64,000 nt of DNA from contig NC_135186.1 in the NCBI RefSeq assembly GCF_041146795.1, positions 36,840,867-36,904,866 of the forward strand, read 5' to 3'. This DNA comes from Maylandia zebra. Lineage: Eukaryota; Chordata; Actinopteri; Cichliformes; Cichlidae. Position 1 is the first letter of the stretch. The number at the start of each line of letters is the position of its first letter. Under the pieces are notes generated by a model. That model was not told the DNA's origin. It was given only the letters and a program-made list of their open reading frames with translations, and made no database searches. Shown piece after piece: positions 11,620-25,737 of the stretch. The translations under genes were made by a program, and so were the position numbers.

Positions 11620-14600
11620 ATGATGGAGGAGCTACATGATGTCCAGCTCACTGAGATCAAACCACTGCTGACAGGACAGGTGAGGGGGTGGGGCTTACAG
11701 GGTGCCCTCAGACCTGGAGTCCAGGAGTTGGATGAAGTAAACTGTAAACTTTTATTAAGCTACTTCTGAGGAAAATGATTTTCTGTCAAATGAATTATAA
11801 AATACAGAGGTACAGTCGTCTTTGTGTTCAGTTCCTGGAAACTGCGATTGACATAAAAAGTGACAATTTTGTCTCTGTCTCTTCAGAATGGGAGGAATCT
11901 CCAGGATTTCGATTGTCAGGTGAGTCATCAGCAGAAATTCTGTTCATATTGTATTCATGGACAACATTTAACTGTTTCTGAGATGTAACACGGCCACCAA
12001 CCGTGAGAGTTCTTAGTAATGACCCCAGCAGGGTCTTCTTTAAAATTCTTAGAGTGAACAGTACAAGTTTATTTGATAACCTGTAGCTGAGAATGAAAGT
12101 GACTCTGTGTGAGAGAAGTGGATAAAACCTCAGAGATACTTCATCCTTGTGTAATTACAGGCCCATCAAACAGTGTTTGCTGTTTGATGGCTGCTGTGTG
12201 TTGTTGAGCAGAATCGATTTAGGAGGAAACAAGTCCACACTGATCAGTCACGTTCAATATTAGCTATTATTAGAAGCGGCGCTGATGGAGGCACATGTTT
12301 TATTGAACTGTTGTTCACCTTTACATGCGTGGAAGCAGAGGGGGTGGAAGCATTTACAGAGCAGCCTGTTTTTGTATCAGCACCCAGCTGTGGTATGTGT
12401 TTGGGCTATTTCAGCACTCTAACTGTCCAGAACTGGAGGTTTTCTTCATTTTGGAGTGTTTATTTCCCCCTCACTTTGATCTAGTTCTTGTGTTTTAATC
12501 TGAAGGTTTGACTGTGAAAGGGGCTGTTCAGTTTTTGGACTCTCTCAGCTGATTTAGCTGTGGCCCTCTGGTCCAACCTCAGTGTGAGTTTAGGGTCTTC
12601 TAAACCTGCTTGGACCGATCCTGAGATGACATGCATGATGTCAGCTGATGTGATAATACACTATGCATTCTTCCTGCCTTGTAATAAAAACAAAGGCTGG
12701 TCCAAAAAAAGACAAACAAGCAGAGTTTAACTGTATGGATGGAAAGTGTCCCAGTCTGTCATATTTGAGGAGAACTGTGAGGCTGAAGTCAGCAGGACTG
12801 CACATGGATCGATCCTCTGGACCCGTCATATTAACGTCACAGCAGGTCAGTCTGCATCAGCGACGGGGTAAATGTAGAGCAGTGAGCTGCTGCTCGGACT
12901 GTTTGTTCCCCAGCTGTGTTCGTGTCAGGGAAATCGACATTTTCCTCACAATTTAAAACAAAAATAAAAACGCCAATAATACAGTAGATGACATTCAGTG
13001 TATTTCATATCACCCACTGGTTACAGACTGGGTATTTTTGCTGTAGATCAGAATTAGTCAAGTGGGCACAGTGCTAAGTTATTAGCTAATTCTAGCTAGC
13101 TCGGATATCAGCCTGCACCCATAAACTGGACAGCTGCGTCACACAGATACCTGCTAGATAGTGCTCCACAACATCTGGAGAAAAAAATCCTAGAACTTCC
13201 CAAATCAGCACAACAGCACGGTCCACAGGTCCAGACTCAGGTGTCTGTGTGTTCTGTTAGAGGACTGAAGATTAATCAGGACAGTAAATTCTCAGCAGAC
13301 TTTTAAATTAGTCAGTTTCAAGAGCAGGAGATGAAGTTTAATTAAAAAGTTCCACAAACGTCTCAGGTGGTTCACTCAGAGTGTGCAGCTGTGAGTTTGC
13401 TTCTTTTCTAGTGATCTGAGCTTTTCTTAAAAACAGCCAGGTGGATAAATCCACTGATTTCTGGGTAATGGTGTTAAATCCACCTGTTGAGCTGGCAGCT
13501 AGGGCTGGGCCATATTATACCGTTCACGGTAATACCGGTATAATGTTAGGCAACGATAGGAAAATGAAATATCGCGATAGAATGGGAGTAAAACGCGCAT
13601 GCGCAGTGCCTTTGTTTTCATACGCACATGGCCGATTGTTGAGTGAAACAGATGAACCAGAATTGGTTTGTAAAAATGGTGCAACTTCAGTGATGTGGAA
13701 CTGGTTTGGTGTTTGTCCGTCAGATACACGACAAAGCACATTTTTTTGCAGAACATGCAAGCGGCCGTTGTTATTGTCATATTTGTCGGACTAAGATGCT
13801 CTTAAATCTGGGAGTAATCTGGGTCCTAAACTCCGTAATCTTCAGGTCAAACAACACTGCAGCATCACTTAGAGTTAAAAACTGTCTAAATTCTTTCATC
13901 TTTAATAAAACGATCAGCATTGCTGCTTTACCAGGTGTAACTATAAAGTTTAACTTCCAGGCATCCATGAAAACAAAATGTATTACATTTAACGAAGTTA
14001 GAAGTTAGCAGGAAGCTAGCGGAAGTTAGCTCGCTAGTTTCGCTAGTTACCTTAGCATGATATTGCATGTTCTGACTGAGAGATTTCTGAAAAAAATCAA
14101 ACGTACAGCTCTGCTATCACTTCCAACATAAATGAAGACAGAAAACTAAACAGCAGTGACGTTTGTAGGGTTACTGAAGTTGGGCTAGCTGGTATATAAT
14201 GATGTGCTATGTGATCGCTAGCGACACAGCTATGTTAGCATAACATAAACAGTGAAGCTGGAGGACGAACACTAACACTTTTCCACTTATAAAAGTTAAC
14301 GTTAAGGTTCCTGATAGTTAGAGACAAATGCAGTCGCATGGCAGGATGCTGTAAACGGACCAAACTTCAGTCAGGAGAACAACTGAGATAATCCATCCAC
14401 AATACGAGGTTAGTCATTAATATACTGCAACAACATGGGAATAGAGCAGCTGCCAGAGAATTCAACATTAATGAATCAATGGTACAGAAGTGGAGGAAGC
14501 AAGAAGAATGAGTTTAATAAAGTTTGATTTATCTGACTGCTTTGTTTCGCTTAATGTGCCTTATAATCCCGTGCACCTTATGGTCCGAAAAATGCGTACT

Positions 14601-17503
14601 GCACACTGCAGTTTAATGTTGCAAAGCACCTCTTTTTAACTTCAGTGGATATTATACATGGTTATGCTCAGGATATGTCAGCCCATTTCTACTGGAAATG
14701 CCTTTTGGTTAAACTTTCAGCAAGGAATTTGCATTTGCACTGTTACATTTTTATAAAGCTTTAATGTACATAAAAACCAGCTTCTTGTTTAAGTGAAAAT
14801 AAATGGAAGGTTGTCTTTTTGCGCTAGTAATGTTGTGGAGTTGTATTTTGTCTCGCATCAATTATATCGTCGGTTATATCGTTATCGCAAATTTTCAAAT
14901 ATATATCGTGATAAATATTTTTGGCCATATCGCCCTGCTCTACTGGCAGCTGCACCTGCAGTACGCCTGTGTCGTCTGTGTGGTTTGTATGAGTGGAGGG
15001 AGCTCTCATCAAACCTCCTGCAGGTAGAAATAAAGTACCTGAAGCTGAAGGGGACTGCAGATAGAGAGAGGGCAGGTTCGACTGGTTAGACTTTAAGACC
15101 TTCCACTTCTCGGCCAATGACCACATGGATTATGTCTCTTGATCCAATCATACCACCCCCGCTTCCCGTCTCTGTGTTCACTCAGCAGAAGGCTGAAGGA
15201 CGTCAGCACGGCTGACCTCCATCTTTCTGAAACCTTTTCTCTTCCTCCTGTCCTCTGTCAGGATGTCTGACTCTCTGGATCTGCACCAGATCTTCTGTTC
15301 TTTAGAAGTTGGGGTGGTGAGTCAGCTGCTCATTAGCTCCTCTGGAGTCATGCTTCACCAGCTGATACCTTACAGCTGCTGAGCCAGTTTGCTTCGTAGC
15401 TTGCTCTCTGCTTTTAGTTGCCTCGAGTTAGCTGGAGAGGAGTTGGCTGCTTTTCCATGCTGTGATATTAATCCGTTAAAATGTTACTTACAACACGTCC
15501 GTCTATGTACAGCGCTATCGTGTCTGAGGACTGTTCTTCATGACTGTGGCTGCGTGTTTGGGCTCACTGTCACTGCTCTGATGGTACTGCATGAGTAACA
15601 GCATTGAGACCACTATTTCTGATTGCAGGGAATTCACTTCCTGCCTCAGACGGTTCAGAGGTCGCCGAAGTGGACCTCAGAACCGTGTGAGGTCCACTTG
15701 AATAAAGCGTGCTGTCAAAGCAGAGACTCAGCCGTTGCATTGGAAAACTGTGAAAACTAATTTTTGAGTTCAGTTCAGTATAGAGGCTTCATAATGTGTT
15801 TTCTTATTCTTTTAAGATACACTGTTTCCCCAAAGTCAGGAACAGCTGTAACACTTTAGCTAAAGCACTTTGTTTTAAACATGCTTGGAGCTTCACTCTG
15901 CTGCCTGCAGACTTTCATCCTACAAACTTCTGCTAGAGGAAGTATCACAGTTTGACTCACCAATCCAGAGAAAAGCTCTCACACTTTCATACAAAGGTGA
16001 ATCCCTCCACTTGTTTTCCACATCACAGGTCCTGAGCCCGTCTGACCGCACTCCTGAATAAAGGTCTGCATGAAGCGAGTCCTCAGATTCACATCATCAG
16101 CCTAATTTATTTCCAGTCCTCACGTTGACGCACGTGTCTTGTTGCTGTGCTCACTTGTAGAAATGAGACTCATCAAAGAAACTGACTTTTCAAGCATCCT
16201 CGTGTTTACGTGCACTGAACCTCACGCACGGGCTTGTACTCAGCCTGGTTTCACACAGGAAGTTTCAGAAGAGTCATCCTGGGATCTTTTCCACAGTTTT
16301 CCTCTCTCACATGAAGCACGCAGCAGGAAACGACCTGCTTTAGACACAATTCTGAATTGATACTGATAGTACCTTAAATCATTTGTACAGAAGTCCACGT
16401 ACTATGGACTTGCCAGTGATCACAATTATTTAACGAGGTTTCTCAAAGACTGGAAAAAATTGAGAGTACATCAAAATAGAAATCTGTGTTTTAATTAAGT
16501 GGATTTGCTTGAACTTTAATTACAGTTGAACTGGAAAAGCTAAATAAGTAAATCTGTGTGTACTGAAGCAGTTATTCCACAGCCTGGAGGGGGGAGAGTT
16601 TGGACTTTTCTGGAAAAAGTAAAAGAAAAATGTGCTGAAACAAACTTCTGTTCTTGTTCTAATATTAATTGGAACCCAAAATTGTAACTGAAATTAAAAA
16701 TTGATCATTTTGTTCATGCAGACTTTTTAAAATAGAACTGAAGACCTGGTGTTACAGAGCCGCTGAGGTTAATGCAGTGCAGGTGTGAAAATGGCGTAGT
16801 CACGTGTCACATGATGTTGTTTATTAGCACGTTTATAGTATATTTACTTAGTGAGGTGCTCTTCTGTGTGTCCGCTGACTCTGTGCTTTGAGTAAAAGCA
16901 TACGAATGCTCTCACTGTGCCGCAGATCCAAACATGTAAAACTGTGTGTGCATGTGAGTAAGTATGAACTTGAGATCCATTAATGGGATCTGTCAGGTGG
17001 TTCCATGAGTCAGTAATGAGATTACAGCACCCATGAATCCATTCACAGGTCTGTGCGCCTGCCTGTGTTTCCATCTGTTACCAGATGAATGTGGATGATT
17101 TCCTACACAGCCTGTGACAGGCTGAGAGTCGCCACGCGTTCGTGTGGCGTGGTTCCTGATCACATGAACATGAATGATCTGTTCAGAGCTGCTGACACTT
17201 GTTTACTGTTTTAAAATGACTCCAGATATTAGAGCCCCCCCCCCCCCCCCCCTTCCGTGCTGCAGTGCATGTTTGTTGTCGGTGCTGACAGGGCGGGGTT
17301 TGTGTGTTGTTCGCGATGCTGCTCAGGAGCACGATGTGGAGACGGCCCACGGCGTGCTGCACGTCACCATGAGGGGGGCCGCTAAAGGCAACCGGCCCAC
17401 GATCCTCACCTACCACGACATCGGACTCAACCGTGAGTAAAACACGGACACGGTTAATGAAGCAACGAATTATGTGACAACAAAAACACAACACATTGTT
17501 TTC

Positions 17504-17594
<91 letters not shown>

Positions 17595-17721
17595 AGTCAT
17601 GTTTCAACAGCCTCTTTAACTTTGAAGACATGCAGGAAGTGACGCAGCACTTCTCAGTTTTGCATGTTGATGCTCCGGGACAGCAGGAGAACGCTCCTAT
17701 ATTCCCTACAGGGTAAAACAC

Positions 17722-17759
<38 letters not shown>

Positions 17760-17762
17760 ACA

Positions 17763-17809
<47 letters not shown>

Positions 17810-20800
17810 AGCATGCTCTGTTGGGTATTAACACACACACACAGGTGCCGTTTTCCATGGTGTAACACTCACCAGTGTTTTCTTGTGGCTGATCTGCTGT
17901 TAACACAAAACTGTCCCCATTGAACAGCTGCTGTGTTTCTGTGAGGCTGTGTTTTTAAATCAAGAAAACTACCTCGGAGGATTGTGAGGACTCTGTTTAG
18001 TGTCAGAGCTGACGTTAGTCATTGACTTGATTTTTATTTTGAAATCAGAAAATGCATCAGATTTGTTTGAATCCAGAATATCAGAGATATTAAGTTAAGT
18101 TGAAGTTTTATGTCGTTACTGTGCAATAAAACCTTCTGGAGTTCAAATCTTAGTCTAAACCTCAAAGACTTTATGCAAAAATAGATTCTGCAAAGAATAG
18201 AAAAAGACTATATTTAATAAAAACAGTTATAATGTTGCAACAACATACTTCAGGAATGCTTGCTGCTTTTTTTAAAAACCCGTATTTAACCTGAAGTGTC
18301 CTGATATTTGCAGCATTTTGACTTGTTAGCAGAAACAGGAGCTGTCAGAGAAACCTGCACCAGCTTAGGAAGAACACTCTTCCTTTACACACAGTTACAG
18401 TGGTCGGTTACATTAGTAAGTGTCACGTTAACACTGGACCCTAAATCTATGCAGAGCTATTGTGTAGATTATGCTTCTTCACAATCTTCTAATTTTCCAC
18501 TCAGATTTGTAAATAATAAAGCAGAGAGACAGACGGTGTCAGACGGTGATTGTTCCCACCTTCAGCTGTGCAGTAGCAGCTTCTGCTGGTGTGTGGAAAC
18601 ACAGCTCGGACAATCCACCCACAGCGGCTGTACACTGTGACAGCAGAAGCAGTTTGTTGTTATGAATACGATTACATCTGATAAGAATGATTTTCACAGC
18701 ACTGGATATTATGATCGCTGCACTGCTTTAACTGTCCACTGGTTGCAGTTAAAGCAGGTTTGGATGGGGCAGGATGCTGAGCCACGTTCCTGATGCATCC
18801 ATCAGTGTGTGCATGATGGGGAAAAGCTGTAGAACAAAGTGCTGCAGGACTGACTGTGTGGAAGGGTTAATGTGGCCTGTGATGAATGCCAGTTCTTTAT
18901 TTCAGCAAGAACTTTGTTTTCTCTTGTTTTCAGGCAATAAAAATGACTTTATATTATGTAGTGGGTTTACATTACACAAAGAAAATGTTGAAAATAATTT
19001 ATAATAATTCATCCAAACCGGTATAGTAGTAGTGACAACAAATAATGACCTACAAAGTAAACAGCAGCAGACTAAATCTAACAAAGAAAGATGATTTTCT
19101 AACAGCGCTTAAAATGTTGGTTAGTGATGTGTCGGTCGTGAACGACACTGCTCTTGGAGCCAGATCTTCAAAGTGAACGACGCAAGCCGGCTCCTTATTG
19201 GGAGCCGTGGTTTGTTTTTTTCCTCTCTCTCTCTCTCACTTTTTTCCGCTTCACTCCGCACGTGAGCCTTGTGCTTTGCGCTGGGCAGAGGGGGGAGGGG
19301 CGGTAGTTACACTCAGTAGCACAGGAACAGAGCGGGAGGGAGAGAGAGAGAGCCAGGGACAACAACGTCACATTAGAAAGGTATAGTAATCATCCACAAC
19401 TATTTACAGCTGTGGATGATAAAGGATTCAGAAAGTTTATTCATGCAGGTCCATATGACAGAGAATGTGCATCTTCTTTTTGTTTTCATATTTTAATTTA
19501 TATTTAATTGTGTTGTGGTTTGCAGTGTTTTGTGTTGTTTCACTTTAAATTTGTTTAAAAGGAAAAAGCTGAAAATTTAAATAGTCAAAAGTTAAAATGT
19601 AAATAGTTGGTTTTTGTATTATATGATTTATTCGAATAAATAAAAGTATATTTACGGTGGCCCCTACATACAAAACACGTACAAAACACAACAGAAGTGC
19701 TCCAGGATGCTAGGGGGCAGTGTTGAGCTTTTGTTACCTGGTGGCTACACAAGCCAAGAAGTACCAACGACCAGATTTGTTGTGTGGTAGTAACAGGTAA
19801 ATGAACTTTTTTAAAATTATTTGAATAAATATGAGTGCTTGTGTATAAATACACAAACAATACACACATGCTTTCAGTTGTGTAATTTAAGTGATCTAGT
19901 AGCTCTGCTTTGAAGTTCAGTTAAAGCTAGAAATGTGTTTTGGAGTTTTGTTTATATATAAACATATATAAACAAAACCAAGTTGTTTTTTTTACATTAG
20001 TAATTCCTTTTGTGCATAATTTTATATTGTTGCTGATAATAAATTAATTAAAGCAACAAAACAACTTGAAGACAACCTTCCATCTTTTGGAAGTAAAATG
20101 ACACACAGACCGCCTACGATGGTCTCTGTCTTGACAAAATAATAACCCACTCAACTATTCTCCAGGCGTCAGTTATTTATAGAAGTCAGTGGCAGTGGTG
20201 TCTTCTTTACAAGCTTCTCCCCGAGGTTCCCCGTCTCTCAAAAGTTCTGTTCTACACAAACGAAGACTATCTGACACTGACACACTATCTGACACACATC
20301 TGTGTGTCAGATGTGAGTTACTCCGTCCCCAAGTGGGTGTGATGTCCTCTGAAGTGATGTAAACATGACTGTGTGTGTAGGTACCAGTATCCCAGCATGG
20401 ATGAGCTGGCTGAGATGCTGCCATCTGTCATGACCCAGCTTCAGTAAGTCTGCCGTCTTCTGTTCAGTCAAGTGCATGATGGGTAATTTTCAGACAGACA
20501 GCATACCCTAATGTGTATCTGTGTGACATCATCAGCATAAAGAGCGTGATTGGTATCGGCGTTGGAGCCGGAGCATACGTCCTCACCAAACTGGCAGTAA
20601 GTAGCAAACAGGACGGGACAGGAGGGACAGGAGGGTCGCTGGTTTTCAGTCTTGATGATGATGATGATGAAGATGATGTAACTGATGACGGTTGTTGTCG
20701 TGTTTCAGCTGAATGAGCCCAGTTTGGTGGAGGGTTTAGTTCTGATTAACGTTGACCCGTGTGCCAAGGGTTGGATCGACTGGGCTGCCTCCAAGGTAAC

Positions 20801-22468
20801 ACACGCACGCACACACACACAAACTCTGGATACCGACTCCAGCTGTCCTTAAACATCTGCAGGTGGAGAAATGTGGAGCCAGGATAAAATGAATACGTAT
20901 GATTTGTTTTTTTTAAGTTTGCATCTTTTGAAAAAGAAGAAAGTAAACAAAGAGGAAGTTTGTTAATTGTATTGAACTAAAAGTCAACTTCAGATACTTT
21001 CTTATCGGTAATGGTTTGAAAGAAATGTTCTCACCCCCACTTTTCCATGTGCATGCATGTAAAGCCAAAAGGAAGAGAGTGCAGTACTAAGACCCACACA
21101 GAAAAAAGTGAGAGGATGCAAAGCATGAAATCGAGAAGCTGCAGTGGAAGTGGCTTGCAGAGTGGCTTGCAGAGCCAGCAGCAACTGAAAGCAGGCTGAA
21201 GCAGCTAAAGTGGCACGTGCCATATAATATTTACCAAGAGGATGCACAGAAAACTGTCACCATGCTCAGTTTTGAGAAAATTATTATTAAGGTGTTTTTT
21301 TTTTTTTTTTTTGCCACAAAAAGTCTGTGTGATGTCCGAGCGGTAATTATTCGATGGATGCACAGTGAGAGGTTCAGCTGTGCTCAGGCAGCATCCTCGT
21401 CTAAACCGCAGAGAGCGGGTCGAGTGAGTGAGAATACGGAGCAGAAAGACACATCTGCAGGCGAGCTCTGAACGAGCTCAGGTCTGTCTGCAAGCTCCAG
21501 AGTTCAACTGTCCTTACAGTTAGTCACTGCGTGTGAACAGAGACAGCATCATTTAAACTGTCAGCCGAACACCAAGAATCAGTTTGTCTGTTCGTCTTTT
21601 GTCTCCTGCAGCTGAGCGGCTGGACAAGCAACCTGGTGGACATCATCATGGGGCATCACTTCAGCACTGTGAGGACAGCAGGCACTGCAGGCTCGTTCTG
21701 TATGACTCTAAGCTGTGGTTAACCACCACTGAAACCTGTGTGTGTGTGTGTGTTTAGGACGAGTTAACAGAGAACAAGGAAATAATCCAGACGTATCGAC
21801 TCCACATCTCTCAGGATATACCACAGGACAACCTGGCCATGTTCTACAACAGCTACAGCAGGTAGGACACTGAACACTGTGGATGTGATGAATAAATGCA
21901 ATTTATAAATGCGATTAATCCTCGCCTCAAATCGTCCTCCACAGCTGTCGGTTTATGTGGTGGAAACCTGGATGTTTCCTGCTTCAGAGCTCGATCTGAA
22001 GCTAAAGTGATGCTTCATTTTTCAGAAGCACCCTGACCCAAACACTGAGGTTGTTTGGACTAATTGCATCTTTCAGGGCAACAAAATGCTCCGTAATTAT
22101 CTGAGAAACAGTGTTTAACAGAGAGCAGGCTGCAGAGCGCACACTGACAGCTTTGCTTTCAAGCCCCTGTAATCATCATCAGTGACAGCGGACGGGAGCT
22201 GGAAATAAGAGCTGTGCTGATCTTTAGGAAGAAGACACATGTGTTTTGACAGCTCAGGTGGCAGAACAGACATCCTCACATCACAGGTGTGAGCAAATCA
22301 TTATTCACATCAAGTTTCAGTGCAGAGTGCTAACAGGCTGAAGGACCCTTCAGAAAGCTTCAGATTTTCATTGGTTTTATCGTTGCTTCGATCTGATCCG
22401 AGCTCCTTACAAAGAAAGAAAATCCCAGACTCACTGATGCTGCAGCTCACTGTGTCCACTTCACTGCC

Positions 22469-22519
<51 letters not shown>

Positions 22520-25500
22520 GTCGCGCCGAGCTGCAGATGGAGCGTCCTGTCTCTGGTCTGAATGAGAACACAGCCACCACCGTCAGGTATGTCTTCGTCT
22601 TCTTTCACCTCGTTCAACATGTCTGACGGTCATGTGACTCGTTCCGTTATTCGGCGTGCTCGTTTCTCAGGTGTCCCACTCTGCTGGTCGTCGGGGACTC
22701 GTCGCCTGCCGTTGATGTCGTGGTGAGTGGCTGCCCTGTTTCCATGACAACAGCCAGTAAATGATGTCACATTCTAGTGAACACTGTCTGTGCGCTCTGC
22801 AGGTGGAGTGTAACTCCAGAATGAATCCCACCAAGACCACATTGCTCAAGGTACCGTCTCTACTCATCATTTTATTTATGAAACCTGATGATGTCACCTG
22901 GGGTGGGGGGGCTAGTTAGTTGGATTAGCTGCAGTCGTAAACTATGTGGATGCAACACATGTATCAGCGTACACATACCAAGTAAGGGACCCATAAAAAC
23001 ACCCGAATTTCACTCACTGCAGCTGAAACACAAACATCTTGGATGGTCTGAACTGCACAGCTAACCATATCAGTACTGTTATGTTAGGCTGCACAGTATT
23101 TATGTTTCTAATAGAGTCTCATATATCATAATAAATACCCTGCACCCTTTAAAACTCCCACCCTCCACAGATCTGGATTTTTAATTTTTGTCCTTCAGCT
23201 GTAAAAGGCTAAAAGGTCATCCGCTCACCCCGCTGGGTGGGCGGATGACACGGTTTGACTTTCTGAGTTTAGAATTTAACTTTTAATTGTTTGTCTTTGT
23301 TTCTATGAATTTATCGTGAAAGTGGGATTTTCATGGGGGTTAATTTAATCTTTCTTCCCATCATACTCCACCACCACTGATGAGGGATTATTGAAATGTG
23401 ATCTGAATATCCAAAAATTAATCTGCTTAATAAATATTTCTCAGACTTGTTCAGACTGTTTAAAAGAGTCTCTGTATGTCTAAGGCTGCGTTCACACTGC
23501 AGGCGAAAGCGCATCAAATCCGATTTTTTTGACCCTATGCGACCCATATCCGATCATACTATGACAGTGTGAACGGCACAAATCCGATATTTTCAAATCC
23601 GATCTGGGTCACTTTCGTATGTGGTCCTGAATCCGATACATATCCGATGTTTTAGAAAGCGACTGCTGTGTGAACGGTCAAGTCGCATTAAATCCGTCTT
23701 TTACGTCACTGACACAAGACAGATGCTAATTATCAGCGCCAGAGAAGTGCCCGAGAAGACATCGTGAACGCTTCCTGGCCATCTGGTGAAAGTGCTGGGA
23801 AGACAACGTTGGAGAAACGTGAACATTTTATTTGTACTGCATAATCTGCAGATTCTGACAGAAATCTGCAGCTATCCTTTGAAGCACCGCTCGTCTAAAA
23901 CAGCAATAAGGATCATTATTAGGTTATTTACATTATTATGTAAATAACAAAATAACTTAAAGCAAAAATTGGGAAACATGAAGTCCAAAGTCTTTACATT
24001 AAGGGCCATCAGTCAAACATACTGTTTGCTCTGGGTCTAAACAGAGCGCGTTGTGTGTGACGTCTTCTTTTGCGCATGCGGCCACTTTGAGGGTTCACAC
24101 TAGAGCGCGTTTGCTGTCGCATTTTATTTGTAGTGTGAACGAGCAGACAAAAAAATCGGATTTGATCAAAAAATCGGAATTGAGCATTAAGACCTGCAGT
24201 GTGAACGTAGCCTTACAAACCTAGACTTTAATGCGCTTGTTAGTTTTGGTCATCGTAGCGTTTAAAGCAGGGGTCTCAAACTCCAGTCCTCGAGGGCCGC
24301 TGTCCTGAAACCTTTCCATGTGTCCCTGTTGCAACACACCTGAATACAATTAGTATGTCATTAGCAAGAGTATAGAACTTGACTGCATGCTGAGGAGGCA
24401 ATTCAGTCATTTGATTCATGTTACAGCAGCTCATGAGTGAATGAATGTTAGGGGTTGCCACCTCAGCATGCAGTCAAGTTCTATACTCTTGCTAATGAGC
24501 TACTAATTGTATTCAGGTGTGTTGCAACAGGGACACATGGAAAGGTTTCAGGACAGCGGCCCTCGAGGACTGGAGTTTGAGACCCCTGGTTTAAAGGGTC
24601 GCTGTTTTATCCCCATGATGTTTTTTTGTGTCTCCACTAGATGGCAGACTGTGGAGGACTTCCTCAGGTGGTTCAGGTGAGCCTCAGCAACTCCCTGCTT
24701 GTTCCTTCTCCTCCACCATGTTGTAATAATAAGAAAATAATCCTGTTGTAATAAAGATTAGGACCAGGATTTGTCCTTCATATTTGAAGTTTTGAAACTT
24801 AATACAACTTTAATGTTTGTAGTTGTTAGTAATTGTGTCAAATTGAGGAAATTTGTGTTTTGTTTTTCACCAGCCTGGAAAACTAGCCGAGGCCTTCAAG
24901 TACTTTGTGCAGGGGATGGGTTACAGTGAGTACCATTTCATGACTCCCCTTAATACTAAATGAAAAGCGTCTAACAGTTTGTTAAGTATGATCTCAGCTT
25001 TGGTTTATGGTTTGCACATTACCCGAGAGTTGTGCACTGTATTCAGTGTAAAAACATATGAATTCTACGAGCAGCTGGCCAGTGGTTCCTGCAGTTGCTG
25101 GCTGTCGCCGGGTGAAACTGGTCACAACGACGGTGCTGTACCAAAAATCTCTTTGTGATCACTTTGGTCACATGGCCACAGTCGCCTGTAGTTTATATGG
25201 AAGACGCCGACGCGTCTGTAAAGCAGTTCAGACACGCAGTTCAGGAAAAAGTGACATCACCAGTAATGCAGAATGCTTGCTTTTAAAGTAAAGGTACACA
25301 TTGAAACATATTAGCTGTTTTGCTGGAGCACAACTTTTACTTTGAAAGTGAGCCGTTTCCAGTTTGTGTTTTTCACTTTCATTACTACTTAGAGAGCAGT
25401 GAGCGAGTGTTTGCAGACAAACTACGGGCGACCTCAGCAGTCTGCTGGCAGCCGTAGCAGCACCACATTCCTCTTCACCATCAATTTGATGGCAGCACGT

Positions 25501-25700
25501 TCACACGCCCACAGTGGTTGTGCGTTACGTTTGTAGACATTTCCTCCTGCAGGACTAACGCAGCGTGTGGTGCCCTCACACTCGTGTCTTTGTCTGTTTG
25601 TCCGTCTGTAGCTCAGCTTCACTAGATTTTCTGTGTAAGTAACAGTTTGCACAGCATGACCTGCCTTAGGATTTGTTGTAAACACACACACCTGATACGT

Positions 25701-25737
<37 letters not shown>

